DNA from: Candidatus Rifleibacteriota bacterium
Lineage (GTDB): Bacteria > Muiribacteriota > Ozemobacteria > Ozemobacterales > Ozemobacteraceae
Direction: 5' to 3'
Assembly (NCBI GenBank): GCA_012517355.1
Contig: JAAYVD010000088.1
Location: forward strand, 1-64,000
DNA: 64,000 nt
The translations under genes were made by a program, and so were the position numbers. The notes below the pieces were generated by a model. That model was not told where the DNA came from and made no database searches. It was given only the letters and a program-made list of their open reading frames with translations. Below, piece by piece: positions 51,934 through 60,454 of the stretch (position 1 is the stretch's first letter; the number at the start of each line of letters is the position of its first letter).

Positions 51934-52284
51934 ATGACGCATTCCAAGGAATGGTACCGGTCGTTCCCCGGGGCGGTCACCGTGTGTGATCCCCAGGGAA
52001 TCATCCTGGAGATGAACGACCGGGCCCGCGAGACCTTCAAGAAAAGCGGGGGAGGGGAGCTGATCGGCAAGAGCCTGCTCGACTGCCATCCCGAGCCCGC
52101 CCGCACGAAACTGCAACACCTGCTCGCCACGCAGGGGACGAACGCCTACACCATCGAGAAGGCCGGCAAGAAGAAGCTGATCTACCAGGCCCCCTGGTAC
52201 GCCGACGGCCGGTTCGCCGGCCTGGTCGAACTGTCGCTCGAGATCCCCTTCGAGATGCCCCACTTCATTCGCACCCAAAGTTGA
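51934..52284 (+). CDS. single-domain PAS protein
   Basis: The product is 116 aa; AGGAGG lies six bases before the ATG. The whole length is one PAS fold: FPGAVTVCDPQGIILEMNDRA, GGELIGKSLLDCHPEP, WYADGRFAGLVELSLEIP. It belongs to a group of short stand-alone PAS proteins that share the GKSLLDCHPEP stretch. It has no output domain and so would signal through a partner. It lies between two repeat clusters. Confidence 0.88.
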   Translation: MTHSKEWYRSFPGAVTVCDPQGIILEMNDRARETFKKSGGGELIGKSLLDCHPEPARTKLQHLLATQGTNAYTIEKAGKKKLIYQAPWYADGRFAGLVELSLEIPFEMPHFIRTQS

Positions 52285-52585
52285 TTCCGGGGCCGATTTC
52301 AGGATTTCAGGGACACATGACCTGATTGGTTCCGCAACAAGCGGGAGAGGGCGCACCTTCGATTTCGGGGACACATGACCAAACCATCCCTCGCACCTGG
52401 CGGGGAGTGCGTGGGGGACACCGATTCAGGATTCAGGGACACATGACCAAATTCTTTTTCACACCCGGCAGAGGAATTTGGTCATGTGTCCCCGAAATTC
52501 GTGTCCCCGAAATTCCACACCCGGCAAGGGAATCTGGTCATGTGTACCCCGGGGAAGTTTTGTCATGTGTCCCCGAAATTTAGGA
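52285..52585. repeat. GGGACACATGAC / GTCATGTGTCCC repeat cluster
   Basis: At least six copies of the core occur, in both orientations. Bases 52436-52454 and 52474-52492 form a perfect 19-bp inverted repeat with a 19-base spacer. Further single copies are at about 52310, 52365, 52500, 52535 and 52565, the last three in minus orientation, and CACACCCGGCA(A/G)(A/G)GG spacers repeat between them. This is the densest cluster of the family in the window. It ends at the stop codon of the transglutaminase-like gene. Confidence 0.88.
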
Positions 52586-53236
52586 TCAAGATGGTTCGTC
52601 CGGCTGGAAAAGGCCGGTGGCGACCGAGCCCTGGAGGCCCGATTCGTAGGTGCGCGGGTCGACCGGGCAGAGTCGTTTCGCCATCTTCGCGGTGATGAGC
52701 GGAAACTTCCGGGCCCGGTCGAGGGCGTTGGCCACCTCGTCGAGCCCGTCGTCGCGGGTCATCCAGGCATGGCGGTCGAGGGCGGTGAGGTTGATGGGAA
52801 GGGTATACCCTCGCAGGGTCTTTTCGCGGGCCACGTTGTAATAGGCCTCGAAGTAGGAGATGACCAGTTCGCGCAGGGTGCGGTGGATCGGTTCCCGATA
52901 GCGCAACCCCACGAAGTTCGACTTGGCGATGGCCCCCCAGTGCCCGTCGGTTTTGAACACGGCCAGGATGTGGTCGTCGTCGCGGTCGTTCGGCAACATC
53001 TCGAGCAGCAGAGGCGGCAACCCGATCAGCCGCAGGGCGGCGGCGGCGAACAGGGCCCCGTCGAAGCAGTGGGCCAGTCCGTCCCGCAGCGAGCGGAGGG
53101 GGCAGCGGTAGAAATGGTCGCTGCTGTAGGTGAACCCGTCGACGAAGGCCTGGATGGCCGGAGGGCTGGTCAGCCCCCGGATGGCCTTCCGCTCGGCGGC
53201 GGTAAGGGAGTGCAGGAACTCGTCTGTCTGTGTCAT
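52586..53236 (-). CDS. transglutaminase-like (papain-fold) domain protein
   Basis: The product is 216 aa from the ATG at 53236, with AAGGA about seven bases upstream. FTYSSDHFYRCPLRSLRDGL then AHCFDGALFAAAALRLIG supplies a conserved Cys in the HCxDGA context, and DDDHILAVFKTDGHWGAI supplies the His of a Cys-His-Asp type site. This matches a conserved bacterial family related to transglutaminases. Enzyme activity is unproven. It has no signal peptide and lies alone between a repeat cluster and its promoter region. Confidence 0.8.
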   Translation of the reverse strand: MTQTDEFLHSLTAAERKAIRGLTSPPAIQAFVDGFTYSSDHFYRCPLRSLRDGLAHCFDGALFAAAALRLIGLPPLLLEMLPNDRDDDHILAVFKTDGHWGAIAKSNFVGLRYREPIHRTLRELVISYFEAYYNVAREKTLRGYTLPINLTALDRHAWMTRDDGLDEVANALDRARKFPLITAKMAKRLCPVDPRTYESGLQGSVATGLFQPDEPS

Positions 53237-53333
53237 TGCTCGTCCTTGGAGGTTGGTTCGTGTCTGCCAGGCACTGCCGGGGGGCAGTATAGCGGGAAAT
53301 TCCCTCCCCGGCCAGGGTGGCCGGCACGACGGG

Positions 53334-53368
53334 AAAAAGGGGCCCCCCCCGCAGAGGGCGGGGGGGGA
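53334..53368 (-). terminator. Rho-independent terminator of the gene at 53394
   Basis: On the minus strand an eight-C arm followed by GCC pairs with a GC and eight-G arm around CTCT, then GGCCCC and five T follow. It lies 26 bases after the stop of the membrane-anchored protein gene. Confidence 0.8.
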
Positions 53369-53393
53369 GAAACCCAACCGTGGTCCGGGTGGC

Positions 53394-54068
53394 TCAGTAG
53401 GTGCGGTCGAACGAGTCTCCGCGTTTGCCGCGCGGCATGTTGGCGGGCCGGACCGGGGCCATCGGGGGCATGCCGAAGGCGGGCTGGGCCGGAGCCGGGG
53501 TGTTGAGCGAGTTCATGTGGGACTGGAGCTGCTGCTTGATGGCCTCGGCCTGGAGCTGGTTCTGGGTGGACATTCCCTGCAGGCGGGCCCGCTGCAGCAG
53601 GCGGTCCATGGTCTGGTCGGCGTTGGGGGGCAGGGGTCGCGAATAGTAGGACTGGTCACCCAGGGGCGTCAGCTGCACCTGGCCGGGCGCGCCCGGCAGC
53701 ATGCCGGCGGGAACCATGGGGGCGGGGGCGAGGAAGTCGGGCAGCGGGGCGTCCATGGTGGGGGGGACGTCGAAGACCTGCTTGCGATGCTGGGCCATGG
53801 CCAGTTCCCAGGTCAGCACGTCGGGTTCGTAGATGAAGGGCAGGTTGGTGCGGGGCAGCCCGTGGATGAACTGTCGCTTGTCCTTCGCGTAGACGTCGTG
53901 GGACGTTTTCGGGTGCAGCGACGACTTGATGAGAAACTCGCTGAAGTGGGCGTGCTCGAGAAACTGCCGCATCGGCCCGTCGGTGACGGCGGTGGCCGGG
54001 GTGGTCAGCAACCAGCCGCCCACCAGGATGACGAACACTCCGAGAACCAGCACAATCTTACGTTTCAT
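53394..54068 (-). CDS. membrane-anchored protein of unknown function
   Basis: The product is 224 aa from the ATG at 54068 with GGAGG six bases upstream. A signal peptide or anchor (MKRKIVLVLGVFVILVGGWLL) leads to a helical section (MRQFLEHAHFSEFLIKSSL), then a Pro/Met/Gln-rich region and a helical stretch (TMDRLLQRARLQGMSTQNQL). The end is basic and Pro-rich (PRGKRGDSFDRTY). No family is recognised. It is divergent from rqcH across a 600-base gap, and a good terminator follows it. Confidence 0.78.
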   Translation of the reverse strand: MKRKIVLVLGVFVILVGGWLLTTPATAVTDGPMRQFLEHAHFSEFLIKSSLHPKTSHDVYAKDKRQFIHGLPRTNLPFIYEPDVLTWELAMAQHRKQVFDVPPTMDAPLPDFLAPAPMVPAGMLPGAPGQVQLTPLGDQSYYSRPLPPNADQTMDRLLQRARLQGMSTQNQLQAEAIKQQLQSHMNSLNTPAPAQPAFGMPPMAPVRPANMPRGKRGDSFDRTY

Positions 54069-54669
54069 GCTTCCTCCAGACCTCCATGTCTTCGACGATG
54101 GGTGCTTCGGGACGGGAAATGTGTCGAGGGGTCGCGGCATTGTCAAGGAGAAAAAAGGGCCCGACCCTTTGGGAAATCACCGGAAGGACCGGGCAACGGG
54201 GAAGCAGAGAGGAGAGGTGAGCGCGGTCAGCGGCTGCCGCGGGATGAAATGGGGCAGGCTCGAAGAGCGGGATAATGGGGATGGGGAGGGCGATCGGGAT
54301 CTTCCCGAGTCTCGGGCGAAGAAGGGGTTTCTGAACCTTGGGAAACCATCAGGAGAAGGGGAGAAACTGGGGAATGGGAGAGCGTGGCCTTTTCATACCG
54401 GCGGGATGATACGGTTCAAGTACAAGAAGAGAGGTGAGGGGGATTTGAAGGCAGACCCGATGCGGGAGGATCAGAGAGACCGGTGGGTGGAGGAGGTTTG
54501 AGGAACGACCTGTGATGGAAGGGGTTTGGTGCCACGAAGCCCGCTCCAGGTTGATGGTAGGGATCAGGGGGGGGCAGGCTGGGAAATCAGAACGGGGCAT
54601 GGGAACCGGGGGATGGAGGATGGGGTATCATGAGGAATACTGTCACTGGGGCGGACCCCGGGGAGTCGC
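54069..54669. other. intergenic region with a diverged repeat
   Basis: Bases about 54330-54400 contain GGAGAAGGGGAGAAAC and GGGAATGGGAGAGCG, and match the reverse complement of the 158-bp unit at 38023-38337 in diverged form (GGAGAAGGGGAGAAAT, GGGAATGGGCGAGCG). A second purine-rich stretch (54240-54300) is similar in composition. No gene or clear promoter is seen; the short rqcH ribosome binding site is GGGGAG at about 54659. Confidence 0.55.
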
Positions 54670-56586
54670 ATGGATTTCTTCACGTTGCGGAGGCAGGTGG
54701 CCGAGATCAAGGCCGGCTTTGCCGCGCCGCCGGCGGTCGTGCAGGCGATCGACCTCGCCCCCGAGGGTTTCGGGCTGGTGCTCAAGGCGCCGGAGGGGTG
54801 GTTCTGCCTCGAACTGCACCTGAGCCCCGACCACCAGGGCCTCTGGCTGACCCGGTCCTGGGACGAGTCGCCGGTGCGCACCCAGATGGGACGGACTCTC
54901 GAGCGGCTGGCCCGCGATGCCTGGCTGACCGGACTGACCCTGTTCTCTTCACCCACCTTTCCGGCCGACCGGGTCGTGCAGCTCACCCTGACCTGCCGCG
55001 ATCGCTTCTTCGCCACCCGTCAGGTGCACCACCTGATCGTCGAACTGACCGGCCGGGTGGCCAACCTGCTGGCCTGCGATGCCGACCTGGTGGTGCTCGA
55101 CCAGCGCCGTCCGACCGGCAACAATGCCCCGAAATCCCCCTATCTTCCCCCCGTGGTCGACGGGCCCGCCCCGGCCGCCCGCCCCGAGGAAGTGGCCGCG
55201 GTCCTCGCCGGCCCGCCCGATTCCTGGAAGGGGCGGCTGGCGGGTTTCTCGCCCCTGATGGTCCGGGAGCTGGCTTACCGCTGCGAGGGATTGGCACCCG
55301 TTGATCGCCAGGGGGTCTTCGAGGCGCTCCTGGCCGAGGCCACGGCAGTATCCCCTGTGGCGACCACCCCTCTGACGAGACCAGGTTCTCTCCCCCGCGC
55401 CCGCTCCGAGCGGGATCCGCATCTTGCGGCCCTGCCGGGAGGGGACATCCCCGCGGCCCCTCCTGGCACGGGTGAAGGCGGTGGGCAGGGACCCTCCGTC
55501 TCCCAGCCCGGGGGGGCGCCGCCGCCGGCTCCGACCGCCCATGGCTCCCCGCCGGTCGGCCCGGTCCGCGTCTATCGGGAGGGGAACAAGGTCCGGGCGG
55601 TGGTGCCCGTCGAACTGCGTTCCCTGGCCGGCCGGGCCGACTGCCTGGAGTTCGCCACGGTGAACGAGGCCATGCTCTGGGTCGACGAGCACGGGGTCAA
55701 GGCGGCCCGCCTGGCCAATGCCCGCGACCAGGCCCGGGGCCGGTTCGCGGCCGAACTGGCTGCCCGCACCCGCCTGCGGGAAACCCTGCTGGCCGACCTC
55801 GACCGGTTCCGCGGCGCCGACCGCTACAAGAGCTGCGGCGATCTGCTGCTGTCACACCTGCGCGAGGTGCGGCCGGGTTCCCCCCGGGTGACCCTGACCG
55901 ACTGGGCCACCGGCGCCCCCGTCGAGATCGCCCTCGACCCCGCCCGCACGGTGGCGGCCAATGCGCAGAAATACTTCCGGTTGTACAAAAAGGCCCTGCG
56001 TGGGATCGAGGAGGTGACCCGCCGCCTGGCCGAGGTCGATGGCGAGATCGCCTGGTTGCGCGAGCAGGTCTGGCTGTGCGAGAACGCGGCCTCACCGGCC
56101 GACGTGATGGCCCTGCCCCGCCGGTCGCGTCGGGCGTCCGCCCCGGCCAAGGCCGCCCGTGAGGGGAAGGAGGCGGCGCGGCGCCTGAAGCCCCTGCTCG
56201 AGCTGGATGGGTGCCGCTTCTACGTTGGCCGCAACGGCCGGCAGAACGATCTGCTGACCTTCTCCCTCGCCCGGAAGGCCGATGCCTGGTGCCATGCCAA
56301 CGATGTTCCCGGCAGCCACGTCATCGTCAAGCGGGCCGATGGCCCCCCCACCGACGAGGACCGCCGGCGGGGCGCTGTCCTGGCGGCGCATTTCAGCTTC
56401 GCCCGGCAGGCCGGCAAGGTGGCGGTCGACGTGACCGACGTCGCCCACGTGCGTCGCATCCCCGGCGGCGGTCCGGGGCGCGTCTCCTATACGCATCAGA
56501 GAACCTTCCACGTCGACCCGTCCGAGGCCGTTGCCTGGCTCGCCGCCGCCTGTCATGGGCCAGAGGGCTTCGGGAACCGTCGATAA
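54670..56586 (+). CDS. rqcH: NFACT family ribosome quality-control protein RqcH
   Basis: The product is 638 aa. An NFACT-N domain (about 1-230) is followed by a Pro/Gly-rich linker (about 235-310) that is longer than usual, coiled-coil segments (about 340-480), and a C-terminal NFACT-R/DUF814 domain with FYVGRNGRQNDLLTFSLARK and HANDVPGSHVIVK. RqcH binds stalled 50S-peptidyl-tRNA and recruits tRNA-Ala to add alanine tails to nascent chains. It was formerly annotated as a fibronectin-binding protein. It has no RqcP neighbour here. Confidence 0.92.
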   Translation: MDFFTLRRQVAEIKAGFAAPPAVVQAIDLAPEGFGLVLKAPEGWFCLELHLSPDHQGLWLTRSWDESPVRTQMGRTLERLARDAWLTGLTLFSSPTFPADRVVQLTLTCRDRFFATRQVHHLIVELTGRVANLLACDADLVVLDQRRPTGNNAPKSPYLPPVVDGPAPAARPEEVAAVLAGPPDSWKGRLAGFSPLMVRELAYRCEGLAPVDRQGVFEALLAEATAVSPVATTPLTRPGSLPRARSERDPHLAALPGGDIPAAPPGTGEGGGQGPSVSQPGGAPPPAPTAHGSPPVGPVRVYREGNKVRAVVPVELRSLAGRADCLEFATVNEAMLWVDEHGVKAARLANARDQARGRFAAELAARTRLRETLLADLDRFRGADRYKSCGDLLLSHLREVRPGSPRVTLTDWATGAPVEIALDPARTVAANAQKYFRLYKKALRGIEEVTRRLAEVDGEIAWLREQVWLCENAASPADVMALPRRSRRASAPAKAAREGKEAARRLKPLLELDGCRFYVGRNGRQNDLLTFSLARKADAWCHANDVPGSHVIVKRADGPPTDEDRRRGAVLAAHFSFARQAGKVAVDVTDVAHVRRIPGGGPGRVSYTHQRTFHVDPSEAVAWLAAACHGPEGFGNRR

Positions 56587-56826
56587 ACGCTGACGGACAC
56601 GGAGGAATACCGAAGGGAACCCAATGAACATTGGTGGATACGGATGAGGGTCGAGCCCGGTTTCCGAAAGGCGGGCGACTATTCCCTGCGACGCGGAAGG
56701 CTCTCCAGCCGCCTCGCCAAGGCAGGGAATGGCACCGCGCCGTGAGCGGTTCCCGGGAACCGGCGGGTATTTGCGCCTGGAGGGGGTTGGATGGTACCAT
56801 GACCACACTCCCTCCGGAGGTGATCC

Positions 56827-58533
56827 GTGTCCAAGAGCAAGCGGCGCGAGGCGCCTGCCTCATCGGCTTCCGCTCCTTCCCCCTCGGCTCCGGCTGACCA
56901 GGCCCCCGTCGTCGGCCCGGCGACCGGGACCCCGCCATCCCCGGGACCGGCAGCAACCGCGGCAGCCTCGGCTGTCGCCGCCCCCGCCGCCCCGGCCCCG
57001 GAAGAGCCGCATGTCGATTCCTCCCTCGAGCTGTATCTGGCCGAAATCGCCCTCGACGAGGAGCTGATCCTGGCCAATCTCGCCTTCGACCCGCTGGTGG
57101 CGGGCCGGCAACTGCGGGAGCACCGGTTCGTGGTGGCCGATTTCCAGGGGATCGAGGCCAACCGGGTGCTGCTCGGGGTCATGCTCGAGATCCTCGAGAA
57201 CGAGGAGGAGCTGACCCTGGCCAACCTGACCGACCATCTCCGCGAGCAGCGCAAGGGTAGCCGCACCCGGCTCGACTGGGTGGGTGCGGAGCGGGTCGAA
57301 CGGCTGTTTACCGCCCCGTTCAGCGCGCCGAAGGTCCGGTTGATGGAGGACCTCGACCCGGTGATCGACCGCATCCGCGACCGCAACCTGCGTACCCGTG
57401 CGCGCCGGATGCTGATCCAGTATGCCGAGCGGATCGAGCACGACGAAGCCGACGCTTTCGAGACGCTGAGCGGCTGCATCCAGGAAATGAGGACCATCTT
57501 CCTGCAGGGCACCGCCGGCTACATCCGCGACCTCGATGCCCACATCGCCGAGATGCGCGAGCTGGTCCACGACGGCCGGGCCCGCAAACTGGGCTACAGC
57601 GGGTTCGACACCAACTTCCCCCTGCTGCAGGAGCGCCTGAACGGCATCCAGAAGGAGTTCTACCTGCTGACCGGCGGGGTCGGCATGGGCAAGTCGACCT
57701 TCTGCACCCAGCTCGCCTGGGACCTGGTCAACCTCAACCCCTCGCTGACCGTCCTGTTCTTCACGCTCGACATGAACCGGCTCGACGTCACGGCCAAGAT
57801 CGTCGCCCAGTCCCAGGAGGTGCCGATCGACTACGTCAAGAACCCCTTCCTGACCAACCCCCAGTTCGAGCAGAAGCGGCAGGGGGGCCTCGATCTGGTC
57901 GAGCGCCGCAAGGACCGGCTGATGATCGTCGACGAGTCGGGCGGCCGCATCTTCCTCGAGGACATCAAGCGGCTGGTCAAGCGGGTCAAGCTCGAGCGCG
58001 GGGGCGACCTGGCGGTCATCATCGACCCGTTGTTCAAGATCCACCTGAAGATGGAACGGATCGGCTTCTTCGAGAAGTGCAACCTGTTGTCGGCGGAACT
58101 GAAGAGCATCTGCGCCGCCGAGGGAGTCACCCTGATCGCCACGGCCGGCCTGCCCAAGGCCATCAGCAACCGCCGTCCGCGGCGCGAGGACCTCGAGGAG
58201 ATCATGGGCCTGCTCTACGACCCCTACGTCATCTTCTTCCTCTATTGCGACTACCTCAACGACTTCGAGACGCCCTTCCTCGAATGGGAATGGGGAAAGG
58301 ACAATTTCATGATCCCCATCTCGGAGCTGCACATCGCCAAGAACAAGATGGGCGGCGCCAACTCCCGCATCTTCTTCCGCTACTTCGAGGCGTTCGCCAA
58401 GTACAAGGAATGCGCCCCGCAGGAGGTCGAGAACTATACCGCCATGATCGAGAACCTGCAGAAATTCAAAGAGGACAAGAAACTGAAGACCAACGCCGCG
58501 CAGGCCCACGCCCAGCGCGAGGAAGAGTTCTAG
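56827..58533 (+). CDS. DnaB-helicase-like RecA-fold ATPase
   Basis: The product is 568 aa from a GTG with GGAGG seven bases upstream. The first 60 residues are Ala/Pro-rich and disordered. A DnaB_N-like helical domain follows (LELYLAEIALDEELILANLA...LLGVMLEILENEEELTLANL). The C-terminal RecA fold has Walker A GGVGMGKST at about 281-289, FFTLDMN where DnaB has FSLEM, Walker B DLAVIIDPLF, and the DnaB end pattern AKNKMGGANSRIFFRYFEAF. The catalytic Glu of SLEM is Asp here. The protein is a divergent paralogue, probably not the replicative helicase. It begins a three-gene run with TPR and HEAT proteins. Confidence 0.85.
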   Translation: MSKSKRREAPASSASAPSPSAPADQAPVVGPATGTPPSPGPAATAAASAVAAPAAPAPEEPHVDSSLELYLAEIALDEELILANLAFDPLVAGRQLREHRFVVADFQGIEANRVLLGVMLEILENEEELTLANLTDHLREQRKGSRTRLDWVGAERVERLFTAPFSAPKVRLMEDLDPVIDRIRDRNLRTRARRMLIQYAERIEHDEADAFETLSGCIQEMRTIFLQGTAGYIRDLDAHIAEMRELVHDGRARKLGYSGFDTNFPLLQERLNGIQKEFYLLTGGVGMGKSTFCTQLAWDLVNLNPSLTVLFFTLDMNRLDVTAKIVAQSQEVPIDYVKNPFLTNPQFEQKRQGGLDLVERRKDRLMIVDESGGRIFLEDIKRLVKRVKLERGGDLAVIIDPLFKIHLKMERIGFFEKCNLLSAELKSICAAEGVTLIATAGLPKAISNRRPRREDLEEIMGLLYDPYVIFFLYCDYLNDFETPFLEWEWGKDNFMIPISELHIAKNKMGGANSRIFFRYFEAFAKYKECAPQEVENYTAMIENLQKFKEDKKLKTNAAQAHAQREEEF

Positions 58534-58534
58534 G

Positions 58535-60430
58535 ATGGACAGCGCCCGCGACCTGTTCCAACGCGGCATCGACCTGCAGGAACGCGGCCTGTTCGACCAG
58601 GCGGTCGACGCTTACGCCCGGGCCCTCGAGCTCGAGCCCGACAACGAGGATGTCCTGCTCAACCTCGGCGCCGCCTGGCTCCAGAAGGGCGTGGCCCAGA
58701 AAGCTGTCGAACTGCTGAGCCGCGTGCTGACCCGCAATCCCGACCATGCCCTGGCGCTGTTCAACATCGGCAAGGCCTACCTGTTCCTCGACGACCTGCC
58801 CAAGGCCCTGGCCGCCTTCGAACGCACCGAGGAGTTTTTGCCCGACGATCCCGAGGTCCGCAAGTCGCGGGCCCAGGTCCTGTCACGGCTCGGCCGGCAG
58901 AACGAGGCGGCCGACTTGCTGATGTCCCGGCTCGAGGCCCTCGGGACCGATCCCGAGGCCCTGCATGCCCTGGGCGCCGACCTGCTCGAACTCGAGCGCT
59001 GGCAGGACGGTTCCGAGGTCTTCCGGCGCTGCCTCAACGCGGTTCCCGACTCGATTCCCGCCCTGGAGGGCCTGATCCGGTGCCAGCTCGCCCTCGGCCA
59101 TCTCGACAAGGCCTCGACCTCGGTCAAGCGGGCCCTGATGATGGCCCCGTCGCACCCCGCCTTCCACGTGCAGATGGTCGACCTGCACCTCGCCGAGAAC
59201 CACGTCGAGGCCGCCCTCGACCACCTGAAGAAGGCCCTGCAGCGTTCCCCCGACGACCCGGTCCTGCGGGCGAAGATGGACGAACTGATGCGCCGCCTGC
59301 CGGTGTTGCAGAAACGGGCGGGTGAGCCGGCGGTCGGGGGCCCGCGGCCGAGCCCCGTCGAGACCCAGGTCTACGACGTGCTCGACGCCCTCTATGACAG
59401 CCGGATCACCTTCCCGATGGCCATCCACGAGCTGCGCGACCTCTACGCCCGGGACGACAACGACCTGTTCGTCTGCGACGAGCTGGCCAACCTGCTGTTC
59501 CAGGCCCGGCAGTTCGGCGAGGCGGCCCAGCTCTACACCCGGCTGTACGGAGCCCGGCCCCTCGACCCCCGGCACCGCATCAACCTCGCCAAGGCGACCG
59601 CCCTCGACGGCGACCCCCAGGGGGCCCGGCAGTTCCTGCTCGACTCGATGCACGAGCTGCCCGGCGAGCCCGACCTGCCCCTGACCCTCGTCGAGATCAA
59701 GCTGCTCGAGAAGAACTTCCAGGGGGCGCTGCAGACCGTGGTGCAGACCCTGGCCGACTTCCCCGACCATCCGCACGGCCTGTTCCTGCAGGGGTACGTG
59801 GCCATCCGGCTCGACGATCTCGTGCAGGCCGAACGCGCCTTCCAGAAGCTGCTGCCCCTCGCCCCCAACGACGAGGAGGTGGCCGTCTGGTACGGGAGGC
59901 TCGCCATCCTGCGAGGCAAGCCCCAGGAGGGCCTGGCTGTCTGGGCACGTCTCCACGACGGGATGGAAAGCCTCGTCGAGATCCTGGCCCGCGTCGAGCT
60001 GTCGCTGGCCGCCGGCCGGCCGGCCGAGGTCATGCCGCTGCTGAAGCGGATCGGCGACTACAAGCCGCGCTTCCTCGAAGACCACCTGCTGTTCGGGAAG
60101 GCCTTCTTCTACGGTGGCGATTTCGCCGGCGCCCAGGCGCAGCTGGACGTCGTCCTGAAAGAGGAGCCGGAACACGGCGAGGCCCAGGCCCTGACCGCCC
60201 TGTGCCATCTCGGCCGGGGCAAACCCAACAAATTCTGGATCTGCTGGCAGAAGGCGGTCGAGAGCGACGCCCTGCAGGCCGTCCTGCTGGGGCTGGTCCT
60301 GGCCCCCGTGCTGCAGTTCGCGCAAGCCGAGCGCATCCGCGTCGAGACCCGCAAGCTGCTCGAGATTGCGGTGGCCGACGAGGCCGACCGGGCCCGCCTG
60401 ACCCGCCTGCTGCACGCCTACGCCGGGTGA
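58535..60430 (+). CDS. TPR-repeat protein downstream of the DnaB-like gene
   Basis: The product is 631 aa with no signal peptide; its ATG is one base after the DnaB-like stop. Regular tetratricopeptide repeats cover nearly the full length, with clear units such as LFDQAVDAYARALELEPDNE, VLLNLGAAWLQKGVAQKAVE and ALFNIGKAYLFLDDLPKALA. A looser section at about 265-330 interrupts them. It is a cytoplasmic scaffold whose tight coupling suggests it works with the DnaB-like ATPase. Confidence 0.92.
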   Translation: MDSARDLFQRGIDLQERGLFDQAVDAYARALELEPDNEDVLLNLGAAWLQKGVAQKAVELLSRVLTRNPDHALALFNIGKAYLFLDDLPKALAAFERTEEFLPDDPEVRKSRAQVLSRLGRQNEAADLLMSRLEALGTDPEALHALGADLLELERWQDGSEVFRRCLNAVPDSIPALEGLIRCQLALGHLDKASTSVKRALMMAPSHPAFHVQMVDLHLAENHVEAALDHLKKALQRSPDDPVLRAKMDELMRRLPVLQKRAGEPAVGGPRPSPVETQVYDVLDALYDSRITFPMAIHELRDLYARDDNDLFVCDELANLLFQARQFGEAAQLYTRLYGARPLDPRHRINLAKATALDGDPQGARQFLLDSMHELPGEPDLPLTLVEIKLLEKNFQGALQTVVQTLADFPDHPHGLFLQGYVAIRLDDLVQAERAFQKLLPLAPNDEEVAVWYGRLAILRGKPQEGLAVWARLHDGMESLVEILARVELSLAAGRPAEVMPLLKRIGDYKPRFLEDHLLFGKAFFYGGDFAGAQAQLDVVLKEEPEHGEAQALTALCHLGRGKPNKFWICWQKAVESDALQAVLLGLVLAPVLQFAQAERIRVETRKLLEIAVADEADRARLTRLLHAYAG

Positions 60431-60454
60431 GCCCCGGCGGGAAAGAACCCCCCC

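Noticed and set aside
54949-55692. Minus-strand open frame of about 247 codons opposite rqcH
   Set aside because: His/Gly-rich shadow of the NFACT-N coding sequence without its own signals.
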